Both the position numbers and the translations under genes were made by a program. The notes below the pieces were generated by a model. It had not been told where the DNA came from, ran no database searches, and was given only the letters and a program-made list of their open reading frames with translations. From a virus: a DNA stretch of 42,441 nucleotides. The stretch is taken from positions 1 to 42,441 of IMG/VR virus record IMGVR_UViG_3300046449_000348, one strand, 5' to 3'. How positions within the stretch are numbered: position 1 is the stretch's first letter; the number at the start of each line of letters is the position of its first letter. This document shows, piece after piece, positions 5,764 to 12,705 of the stretch.

Positions 5764-6057
5764 ATGGCCTTTAATCCCATACTCGCAATCCGTTTCAGCG
5801 CGTTCGCCGTCGGCATGATGGCACAAACCAATCAGCTATCAAAAAGCGACGTAGACGAGTTGCTGGCGAAGGCTTCCAAACAATTAGATGCCGACAATCA
5901 GTTCTTGCAGGCTATCGCTGGCTTCGCGCTGTTGTTTCAAGCCAATCGTTTTGACGCTACCTATCTTGCGTCGATCGGCGCGGACCTCGTCCGAGCTGTC
6001 CAGGTTGAAATGCTTCCTACCGCTCCGGATGCGCATCGGGTCGATATCCATGGCTAG
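5764..6057 (+). CDS. Small unknown early phage protein
   Basis: This 97-aa protein starts MAFNPILAIRFSAFAVGMMAQ. The ATG at 5764 is preferred over 5758 because GGGAG (5751-5755) lies at proper distance. Residues 1-17 are hydrophobic but mixed with Arg and Asn, so a membrane anchor is uncertain. The middle contains SDVDELLAKASKQLDADNQF, helical and acidic. The stop overlaps the next start by eight bases. No family recognised. Confidence 0.62.
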   Translation: MAFNPILAIRFSAFAVGMMAQTNQLSKSDVDELLAKASKQLDADNQFLQAIAGFALLFQANRFDATYLASIGADLVRAVQVEMLPTAPDAHRVDIHG

Positions 6058-6379
6058 CAACATCGAAGCAAAATTGACCGCTGCCGACCAGACCCTGGCA
6101 TTTACGCTCAGCTGGTTCGTGGCCGAGCGGATGCCTAACCGGGCAGATCAGAAACTGTTTGCCGGCATCATGAACGATGTTCTGCCTTTCGTAAGCGAGG
6201 ACCACCCGATCATGCGCCCGATGATTGCCCCTGCACATGGGCTGATCCAGTCGATCGGGGCGGGCGAGCTTGGATCCGGCTGGGCCCACTATGACGCGTC
6301 AGCTGCGATCGCAAAGTTCGCACGTTGGCGGGCAGGGCGGTCCAATGAAGTTTTCCAAAATGAAAGAGGTTCGGAATGA
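6050..6379 (+). CDS. Small unknown early phage protein
   Basis: This 109-aa protein begins MASNIEAKLTAADQTLAFTL at an ATG (6050) overlapping the end of the previous gene, and its stop overlaps the next start (ATGA at 6376). It is soluble with a conserved-looking PNRADQKLFAGIMNDVLPFV core. It belongs to the early rightward operon feeding into primase and helicase genes. No family recognised; longer starts in this frame lie inside the previous gene. Confidence 0.62.
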   Translation: MASNIEAKLTAADQTLAFTLSWFVAERMPNRADQKLFAGIMNDVLPFVSEDHPIMRPMIAPAHGLIQSIGAGELGSGWAHYDASAAIAKFARWRAGRSNEVFQNERGSE

Positions 6380-7242
6380 TTGAAATTATCCAAACGTTGG
6401 ACGCCAAGGAAAAAGAACTGAAAGATTGCGCGGGCGATATCAACACGCTTCGGTATTCGTTCGAAGTATTTCTGAACAATCTTAAAAGCATCGGCATCGA
6501 TGCGAACGTGACAGCTGATTTCAGCACAGCCATCGGTGTCGAGCTGGTTCTTCCTGCACGTCTTAAGGCATTGCTGCAAGAAGGCGCGGTCAGCGATGAC
6601 AGCGTGATCCATGACGTTTCTACAGCGGTCCTCTTCCGCCATCAAAATGATGTTGCCGCACCGGTGACTGACGTCGCGCCGGCGGCGACGGATCAACAGC
6701 CCGCGATCAACGGGCTCCAGGAGGCTTCGGGCCGGTCCGAGGCACCTTTGCCGCCAACGGCTGCACGTGAGACTGTGACGGGGCCATTTTCTAAAGATGA
6801 GTTTGCTACATTGATCGACCTATCGTCGCGCGGCGCGTCGGTTAAGGACATTGCACTGGCACTGCATCGCGACACACAAAGTGTGCAGAACAAATTGTAC
6901 CGTCACCGCGCCAAGATGCAGGCGGTGAAAAAAGCGCCCCGTGCATCTGCCAAAACATCGGAAACCCAGCAGTCTAAAATAGCGGTTCAAAATGATACCC
7001 CAGTGGATCTCACCATCACCGCGACATGGACGCCAAAGCTCGACCTAAAGCTGGCGCAACTTATGGCAAAGGGCACCGGTGCAGCCGGCGCAGCTGCAGT
7101 GCTGAGATTGCAGAAAGAACACGTTCATGCGCGCTGGCGTGAGATCAAGGATTGGGTAGGTGAGCCAATCCAAAGCAACGATGACATCGTAGCGGCGTTG
7201 CAAGATCGGCTCGCCAGCCTCGATCATACTCCGTCGACCTGA
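6376..7242 (+). CDS. Putative DNA-binding protein with two SANT/Myb-like helix-turn-helix segments
   Basis: This 288-aa protein has an N-terminal helical domain (1-80) that includes a coiled-coil-like start, a flexible Ala/Pro-rich linker (90-135), then two segments of about 40 residues. The first, 138-180, starts GPFSKDEFATLIDLSSRG and ends VQNKLYRHRAK. The second, 218-260, starts WTPKLDLKLAQLM and ends VHARWREIKDW. Both have the initial aromatic residue, three helices and the basic third helix typical of SANT/Myb or GcrA-like domains. Directly upstream of the primase gene, it could bind the replication origin or regulate early transcription. No named phage family is recognised. Confidence 0.7.
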   Translation: MIEIIQTLDAKEKELKDCAGDINTLRYSFEVFLNNLKSIGIDANVTADFSTAIGVELVLPARLKALLQEGAVSDDSVIHDVSTAVLFRHQNDVAAPVTDVAPAATDQQPAINGLQEASGRSEAPLPPTAARETVTGPFSKDEFATLIDLSSRGASVKDIALALHRDTQSVQNKLYRHRAKMQAVKKAPRASAKTSETQQSKIAVQNDTPVDLTITATWTPKLDLKLAQLMAKGTGAAGAAAVLRLQKEHVHARWREIKDWVGEPIQSNDDIVAALQDRLASLDHTPST

Positions 7243-7257
7243 TCGGCAGTTGCTCCC

Positions 7258-8421
7258 ATGTCCCCCCGTCCCACATACTCCCTTGACGAAATCAAGGGCA
7301 TGCTGATCGACCAGCTCGACAGTGTGTTGGCGCAATACGCGCCGCCGGCAAACGGATCACACACAACGTTTGGCAAATACTACACGTTGAACCCGGGTCG
7401 CGCCGATCGATCCGTTGGCAGCTTCTGTGTGACTGTGTCGGGGCCCGACGCCGGCCGCTGGAATGACTATGCTGTCGGCAGCGTCCCAGGGCAGGGGTAT
7501 GGCGACGTTCTGGATCTGATCGCGCTGTCACTGGGCTGCGACATGCAGGGGGCATTGCGCGAAGCACGTGGCTTTCTTGGCTTGCAGTCTGACAGCCCCG
7601 ACGACATTCGCCGGCGCAAACAGGCGGCAGAAGCCTCAGCTGCGCGGCGCAAGCAGGCCGAAGCGTCTGCCAGAGATAAAAAGATCAAGCGCATGAAGGC
7701 CGCGCAGGCGATATTCCTGGGTGGACAGGAACGTATCGCCAATACGCCGGTCGAGTTCTATCTGCGCGACCAGCGTGGCATCGATCTCCGTAGCCTGGGC
7801 CGCCAGCCTGGCGTGCTGCGATATGTCCCGCAACTGAACTATTACCACGAGGACGAGAAGACCGGCGAGGTGTTCGACGGCGCATACCCGGCCATGGTTG
7901 CTATGATCACCAATCATCGGGGCGAAAACGTTGCGGTGCATCGCACATGGCTGGCCCAGAAGGCGGACGGTACTTGGGATAAGGCTCCCGTGCCCAAAGC
8001 CAAAAAGGTGCTCGGAGACTATTGGACCAGCAGCATTCACATCTGGAAGGGCATCGGTCCGCGCGGCGGCAAGCCGGGTAGCCTGCGTGAAGTCAAACCC
8101 GGTGCGCACGTGTTCATCGCTGAAGGCATCGAGGATGCGCTTTCCGCGGTGGTCCTAAAGCCGGAGGTCCGCGTGTTGGCCGCCATATCCCTGAGCAACC
8201 TTGGTCACGTCGTACTGCCAGAGGCCGTCGAGCACGTCACATTGATCGCTGACCTAGATGACAACGATACGGCGCGCGCCGAGCTAGACCGCGCAATCGC
8301 CAGCCACCAATCCGCCGGCCGCACGGTCCGGGTCTTTCAAAACCGCTGGGGCGGCAAAGATCTGAACGACGCTTTGCGCGCAGCATCTACCCAAACTGAG
8401 AACGGAAAGGGCTCCGCATGA
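7258..8421 (+). CDS. TOPRIM-domain DNA primase-like protein
   Basis: This 387-aa protein likely makes primers for phage replication. Residues 1-110 resemble the DNA-binding module of phage primases (WNDYAVGSVPGQGYGDVLDL), but lack the four cysteines of a CHC2 zinc finger. A charged helical linker (118-150) follows. The C-terminal part is a TOPRIM domain: the acidic residue Glu289 in IAEGIEDALSA and the DxD pair Asp332/Asp334 in IADLDDND. The family is common in phages that pair a separate TOPRIM protein with a P-loop helicase, here the gene at 9370. The stop overlaps the next start by four bases. Confidence 0.82.
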   Translation: MSPRPTYSLDEIKGMLIDQLDSVLAQYAPPANGSHTTFGKYYTLNPGRADRSVGSFCVTVSGPDAGRWNDYAVGSVPGQGYGDVLDLIALSLGCDMQGALREARGFLGLQSDSPDDIRRRKQAAEASAARRKQAEASARDKKIKRMKAAQAIFLGGQERIANTPVEFYLRDQRGIDLRSLGRQPGVLRYVPQLNYYHEDEKTGEVFDGAYPAMVAMITNHRGENVAVHRTWLAQKADGTWDKAPVPKAKKVLGDYWTSSIHIWKGIGPRGGKPGSLREVKPGAHVFIAEGIEDALSAVVLKPEVRVLAAISLSNLGHVVLPEAVEHVTLIADLDDNDTARAELDRAIASHQSAGRTVRVFQNRWGGKDLNDALRAASTQTENGKGSA

Positions 8422-9092
8422 TCTTTGAACATACGTGCCGCGAAAAGGACCTGTGGCGAGGCTGGCTTCGGAATGGTCAGTCGGTGGAATTGTCGCGCAG
8501 TCGGCATGGCTGGGATTTTGGCTTCGGGGTTCACGTCCACAGCAATGAGTATGACCAGGGCGACCGGATGCTGTTCTTAAAATTCTTCCGTTATACGGCT
8601 GTGATCCCGCTGGGGTTTATGCGGCGGTACGTCAGCATCGATGACGAGCCGCAGTGGTCGATCTATGCGTCGAAGGATTTCGGTTTTTCACTTCACTGGG
8701 GTCAGCGCCGTCGCAGTTGGGATTGGCCTTGGGATTTGCACACGCTGGCCTATGAGAAGCAGTTGCCTGACGGCTCTTGGATCGATGTTTGTAATTGGGA
8801 CGCCGAGCCATTTTCGAAAAGCTATCCGTACACCTACGTTTTGAAATCTGGCGAAGTTCAACAGCGTTCGGCAACGGTTTCGACGCGCCGGCATATTTTG
8901 TGCCGCCGAGCGTTCAAGGCGTTTGGTTGGCCCCGTTGGTCCAAGGAAAGCATCGAGGTCCAATTCTCCGACGAGGTTGGCGAGCGCAGCGGATCTTGGA
9001 AGGGCGGCACCATTGGATGCGGCTACGATCTTCGGCCAAATGAGACCCCTCTGAATGCGTTGCGCCGCATGGAAGCTGAGAGGAAGTTTTGA
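8418..9092 (+). CDS. Unknown phage protein rich in aromatic residues
   Basis: This 224-aa protein overlaps the primase stop (ATGA) and lies between primase and helicase genes. It is strikingly rich in Trp, Tyr, Phe and His, with motifs such as DFGFSLHWGQRRRSWDWPWD and a C-terminal GCGYDLRPNETPLNALRRME. It looks like a compact beta-rich soluble protein, with no transmembrane segment. Its conserved location suggests a replication-linked role, but I do not recognise the family. Confidence 0.7.
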   Translation: MIFEHTCREKDLWRGWLRNGQSVELSRSRHGWDFGFGVHVHSNEYDQGDRMLFLKFFRYTAVIPLGFMRRYVSIDDEPQWSIYASKDFGFSLHWGQRRRSWDWPWDLHTLAYEKQLPDGSWIDVCNWDAEPFSKSYPYTYVLKSGEVQQRSATVSTRRHILCRRAFKAFGWPRWSKESIEVQFSDEVGERSGSWKGGTIGCGYDLRPNETPLNALRRMEAERKF

Positions 9093-9370
9093 ACTTCCGG
9101 GCCGAAAACCGCAATCATTCCTATGGGGTGGCGTTTGGTGCCGGCAGCTGGGTCGGCATCGATCAATTCGGATTGGTAGTCCCAAACTCCGATTTGAAGG
9201 ATCCGCTTGATCGTCAGTTTTTCCATTCAGGTCAAGCTATTGTCGACAAGGCTTGCAGGCTGGCACGCGACGTTCTGCCCGGACCATACGGTTTGAAGGG
9301 AAGCGCGCGCAGACGTAAATTTTGTGATCGCGTTGCCTCGATCGCCACCGATATGGAGGCAAACCTATAA
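9089..9370 (+). CDS. Small unknown phage protein
   Basis: This 93-aa protein uses a TTG start (9089) that overlaps the preceding TGA, with AGGAAG just upstream. It begins MNFRAENRNHSYGVAFGAG and ends in a basic, cysteine-containing helix (GSARRRKFCDRVASIAT). Its last base overlaps the helicase ATG (TAATG). Position between primase and helicase suggests a small replication accessory protein; no homology recognised. Confidence 0.62.
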   Translation: MNFRAENRNHSYGVAFGAGSWVGIDQFGLVVPNSDLKDPLDRQFFHSGQAIVDKACRLARDVLPGPYGLKGSARRRKFCDRVASIATDMEANL

Positions 9371-11400
9371 TGAGTGAAACTCAGGCACATTCAAACGACG
9401 ACTGGCTGCCAGACTACAGCCAAAAAAGCGCGGACAACCCGACCCGTGAAGATTTGCGAGAGGCACTGGATAACGCGCCGGAGGCCCCGAGAAAGGTAAG
9501 CGATGACACCGACGCACCAAAGCCAAAATCGAGAAAAGCTCCTAGCCGCCCTAGCGGAGATACGAAAGGTTCATCCGGATCTTCAGGCGGCAGCAGAGCG
9601 GGCGGGCGTGGCCGCAAGCGCATGGAAATCTTTGATGACTGTCCGGTCACGCCTTTGGGGATCCGCGGTGGGCACGCCTATTACCTTGATGTTAATGGGC
9701 AGCTAAGGGCGATCACAAAGCACGATCGCGAAACTGTGCTGTCGCTGTTCGGTCACATGAACGAGCGGCTCTCTTATAATTTCCCTCAGTGGAAAGAGAG
9801 CAAGGACGGTGGATTTATCCGGAAACCGCGCGCCTTTGACCAGGCTGCAGCCGCTTGGGAAATGTACGCGGCCGCGTCAGAATGCGGGGTGTTCAATCCG
9901 GACAATGCTGTGCGTGGCGTCGGAGCTTGGACTGATGACGACGGCCAGCTGATTTATCACATGGGCGACAGTGTACTGGTCGGCGGAGAACCACAGCGGC
10001 CGGGGAGGATCGGTAAGAAAATCTATCCGGCATATCCGCCGATCCCGCACCCTGATGACAGCACCACACCCACTGATCCCGTGCCAGAGATCCTGCGTAC
10101 GATCGAGACCTGGAATTGGGCGGCACCAGATGTTCACCCGTTCATCACGCTTGGCATGGTCGGTGTACAGATGATGGGAGGGGCGCTGGACTGGCGACCT
10201 ACCTTCTGGCTTGTCGCACCAGCTGGATCGGGCAAGTCCGAGCTGCAAAAGATGATGAAACTCCTGCACGGTGACGACGGCATCGTTCAAACCACGGACG
10301 TCACCAAATCTGGTATCACCAGCAAGCTTGGCCAATCCAGCTTGCCCGTCGCTGTCGATGAGCTCGAACCCGGCGATGAACGCTCGACAAAGGAACGAGA
10401 CATTATTGCCCTGGCGAGGGTCGCGGCATCAGGCGGCGAATGGTTCCGGGGATCTGCAGACCAAACCGGTGTTGGTGGCAAGGTATACTCAGCGTTCTTC
10501 TTCAGCTCGATCCTGATACCCGGCGTGATGAAAACGCAGGACGTCCAGCGCCTGATCCGTCTTGAGTTGCGTCCGCTAAAGGCTGGAACAGCCAAGCTCA
10601 ATATGCAGCCCCGCACATGGCGGGCACGTGGTGCCCGTCTAAAGCGGATGCTGATCGAGCGCTGGCCGACATGGGCGGAGCGTATGGCGGCATGGCGTCA
10701 TGCGCTCGAGCTTGCCAGTGTCACGGGTCGAGATGCGGATAACTGGGGCACGGTGCTCGCGATGGCTGACATGTGCAGCCAAGAGGATATCGCAACCAAG
10801 GATGTAATGGCCAGTTGGGCGGCCAAGATTGCTTTCATGGCCAACGCTGATCGTGAAGAAACTGTTAACGATGCAGATGCGATGCTGCTGCACCTCATGG
10901 GCCAGCAATATGATCCGTTCCGGCGGGGTCAGCAGTACAACATTGCCCAGTGGGTGATGACCGCCGCCAAACTACCCGGCGCACCCGACGGACTGCGCAA
11001 TACCATGGGCGAAGACGACGGCGAAGTTGCCATGACGCGCGCCAGCGAGAAGGCCAACAGCATGTTGGCCAACGTCGGTCTTCGAGTTCAGGGGTCAGGT
11101 GAAAATGCCAACGTGTTCATCGCGAACCAGCAGATCCAGCAGCTGAAGGAACTGTTCAGAAACTCTGACTGGGCGGGAGGCGTCTGGAAGCAGTCAGCAT
11201 CGCGCGTTCCTGGAGCCACACCGACCCCCAACCCCCTGACCTTGGCCGGGATACGCTCGCGAGGCTACCTGATGCCCGTAAAGTCGATCCCCGGTCTCAC
11301 CGGCTTTCCGATGGACCGCGACCGCAACGCCACTGTTGTGGACGGTGCACAAGCGCCCCACGGCAAACCTCTCCCCAATGATGTAGACGATTTTGGCTGA
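9370..11400 (+). CDS. P-loop replicative helicase-like ATPase
   Basis: This 676-aa protein begins with about 90 disordered charged residues rich in Pro, Ser and Gly. It then has a domain of unknown type and an ATPase core: Walker A APAGSGKS (Lys289), Walker B VAVDELE (Asp330/Glu331), and an SF3/DUF927-like region with ALARVAASGGEW and VQRLIRLELRPL. Such proteins act as the DNA helicase in phages with a separate TOPRIM primase; here that is the gene at 7258. The C-terminal 150 residues are variable and may bind DNA. A GGAGG ribosome site precedes the ATG. The iteron-like cluster begins 116 bp after its stop. Confidence 0.78.
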   Translation: MSETQAHSNDDWLPDYSQKSADNPTREDLREALDNAPEAPRKVSDDTDAPKPKSRKAPSRPSGDTKGSSGSSGGSRAGGRGRKRMEIFDDCPVTPLGIRGGHAYYLDVNGQLRAITKHDRETVLSLFGHMNERLSYNFPQWKESKDGGFIRKPRAFDQAAAAWEMYAAASECGVFNPDNAVRGVGAWTDDDGQLIYHMGDSVLVGGEPQRPGRIGKKIYPAYPPIPHPDDSTTPTDPVPEILRTIETWNWAAPDVHPFITLGMVGVQMMGGALDWRPTFWLVAPAGSGKSELQKMMKLLHGDDGIVQTTDVTKSGITSKLGQSSLPVAVDELEPGDERSTKERDIIALARVAASGGEWFRGSADQTGVGGKVYSAFFFSSILIPGVMKTQDVQRLIRLELRPLKAGTAKLNMQPRTWRARGARLKRMLIERWPTWAERMAAWRHALELASVTGRDADNWGTVLAMADMCSQEDIATKDVMASWAAKIAFMANADREETVNDADAMLLHLMGQQYDPFRRGQQYNIAQWVMTAAKLPGAPDGLRNTMGEDDGEVAMTRASEKANSMLANVGLRVQGSGENANVFIANQQIQQLKELFRNSDWAGGVWKQSASRVPGATPTPNPLTLAGIRSRGYLMPVKSIPGLTGFPMDRDRNATVVDGAQAPHGKPLPNDVDDFG

Positions 11401-11515
11401 TATGATAAGAGCGACATTCAACCCATTGATATGCGGCGATTGTTTCCGCTTCACCCCGACCCGTTTGGATGCCATTATTACCACGCGAGGGGTGCCTGCG
11501 GCCATGGGTCAGGGG

Positions 11516-11799
11516 CACAACGGCGCACAAAACGGTATTGCCAGTGTTGTGCCCTCTGTTGTGGGCAAAATATCAGCAATAACAGGGTGTTACCCGCCGC
11601 CCACAACGCTACAACGGAAAATCGAGACATACACACATGTGTGCACATGCGCATGCGCGCGCGTGAGGGCATGCCGTTTTTTCCGTTGTACCGTTGTGTC
11701 TCTATCTTATGTCATTGAAAGATATAAAGAAAAGGCCACAACACCCCCCACAACGCTAGGCCTAAAGTGCCAAAAAGCGTTGTGCCTACCGTTGTGGGC
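11516..11799. repeat. Cluster of CACAAC/GTTGTG repeats: candidate origin or packaging site
   Basis: The 443 bases between the helicase stop and the terminase start hold at least twelve copies of a short motif in both orientations, core CACAACG. Positions are near 11516, 11526 (variant), 11546, 11558, 11600, 11610, 11683, 11691, 11736, 11747, 11776 and 11789. CCCACAACGCT occurs exactly twice (11600-11610, 11747-11757), and its reverse partner AGCGTTGTG once. An A/T-rich stretch lies at 11700-11735 and another at 11810-11830. Iterons, AT-rich DNA and the helicase gene alongside suggest a replication origin; the adjoining small terminase gene makes a pac site equally plausible. Long reading frames cross the region but look like repeat translations. 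Confidence 0.7.
11627..11665. other. 39-bp perfect alternating purine-pyrimidine tract
   Basis: Every step from 11627 to 11665 alternates purine and pyrimidine (CA/TG then CG steps). It sits in the centre of the CACAAC repeat cluster. Such DNA can adopt the Z form under negative supercoiling. Confidence 0.85.
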
Positions 11800-11843
11800 T
11801 GTATCTAACCCCTTGGAAATCAATAAAAAAGGGGGTTTTGAGC

Positions 11844-12512
11844 GTGGCTAAGCCCAAGAATTCCTTTGAAGAGATGGCCAAGGTAGCGGCTGCGCGGCTC
11901 GAAGAGGTTCGCGCGGCTGGCCAGCAGCTGACCTTCCTGCCCGATGAGGCAGGCAGCGCTGTGGATCTGGTCCAGGACAATCCTGTCGGTCGCCCGAAGG
12001 GTGCCAAGGGCAAGGTCAACAACCAGATGCGCGACTGGCTGGCCGCCAAGGGCTTTCAGATGCCCGAAGAGGTGCTGGCGCAGATGGCTGGGCTGGCCAG
12101 CAATGGCGATGCGGTCCTGACTGCCATGCAGAACGCGGAGATGGTTCTTGCCTGGGCATACGACGGCGCGACGCGGAAAAAGAAGGATGCGCCCGACGAG
12201 TTGGTGACACCAAGCCCCAGTGCGCGCCTGAACACGTTCATCCAGCTCTACACGATCCAGCTGCGGGCAGCGGATGCCTTGCTGCCGTACGGCGCGCCGA
12301 AGGCGACACCGGACGTCAGCGTGCAGCAGACGGTCTGCGTCAACGTGCCATCGGCTCCAGCGGCTGGCCAGCCGGGCGACAATGCCCGTGTCGTGAGCGG
12401 GTCGCGCAGCGGTCGGATGATGCCTGCGGATGTCGCCTATGAAAACCAGCAAAATCAAGACGTTAGCGATGCGGGAAAATCCAAGTCGGACAAAGGAAGT
12501 CGGACGGAATGA
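11844..12512 (+). CDS. Putative terminase small subunit
   Basis: This 222-aa protein lies one gene before the large terminase and begins MAKPKNSFEEMAKVAAARLEE from a GTG at 11844, eight bases after AAGGGGG; a TTG at 11838 is less well spaced. A GRPKGAKGKVNNQMRDWLAAKG segment (about residues 50-72) is typical of small terminases and other DNA-binding phage proteins. Charged helices follow, and the C terminus is disordered and Ser/Gly-rich. The assignment rests on position, size and the GRPKGAKG motif. It would recognise the packaging site, possibly the repeat cluster directly upstream. Confidence 0.68.
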   Translation: MAKPKNSFEEMAKVAAARLEEVRAAGQQLTFLPDEAGSAVDLVQDNPVGRPKGAKGKVNNQMRDWLAAKGFQMPEEVLAQMAGLASNGDAVLTAMQNAEMVLAWAYDGATRKKKDAPDELVTPSPSARLNTFIQLYTIQLRAADALLPYGAPKATPDVSVQQTVCVNVPSAPAAGQPGDNARVVSGSRSGRMMPADVAYENQQNQDVSDAGKSKSDKGSRTE

Positions 12513-12552
12513 CTAAGAGTTTGAAAAACATAGGCAAAATGCACACCGTCAC

Positions 12553-12632
12553 ACTGATTGGAAATCAGTCGTGTTCGACAGTTTTTGTCTGGTCCCCGCG
12601 CATCGCTCGATCGGCCTCGACCCCCCGGGGGG
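12553..12632 (+). other. Intergenic inverted repeats between terminase genes
   Basis: In the 193-bp gap between the terminase genes, ACTGATT-GGA-AATCAGT (12553-12569) is a perfect 7-bp hairpin, matching 15 of 17 bases of the tRNA-Thr anticodon arm at the att site. CCCCCCGGGGGG (12621-12632) is a 12-bp perfect palindrome. Neither is followed by a T-run. They may regulate large-subunit translation or mark a packaging cut site. Confidence 0.5.
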
Positions 12633-12705
12633 CCTGCGTGCGCGGTTTCTCTATCCCCGTCCTTCCGACCCCATTCTGCCTTTTGGCCATGCCGGAGGGT
12701 TCAGA

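Noticed and set aside
11402-11851. Long open frame across the CACAAC repeat region (up to 150 aa), starting MIRATFNPLICGDCF
   Set aside because: Most of the translation is repeat and alternating tract (for example THVCTCACARVRAC), another frame is also open over part of it, and it runs into the small terminase start. The first 40 residues could be a small Cys-containing protein, but support is too weak to list as a gene.
12520-12600. Possible tRNA around the hairpin ACTGATT-GGA-AATCAGT
   Set aside because: The anticodon arm and a nearby GTTCGA look tRNA-like, but there is no acceptor stem, D arm or paired T stem.
12621-12632. CCCCCCGGGGGG palindrome as a terminator
   Set aside because: No loop room or T-run; at most a protein or packaging site, so not called a terminator.
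12571-12705. Longer N terminus of the large terminase (start at 12571)
   Set aside because: The extra 45 residues are Pro/Arg-rich, encoded by palindromic DNA, and the ATG at 12706 has a far better ribosome site.
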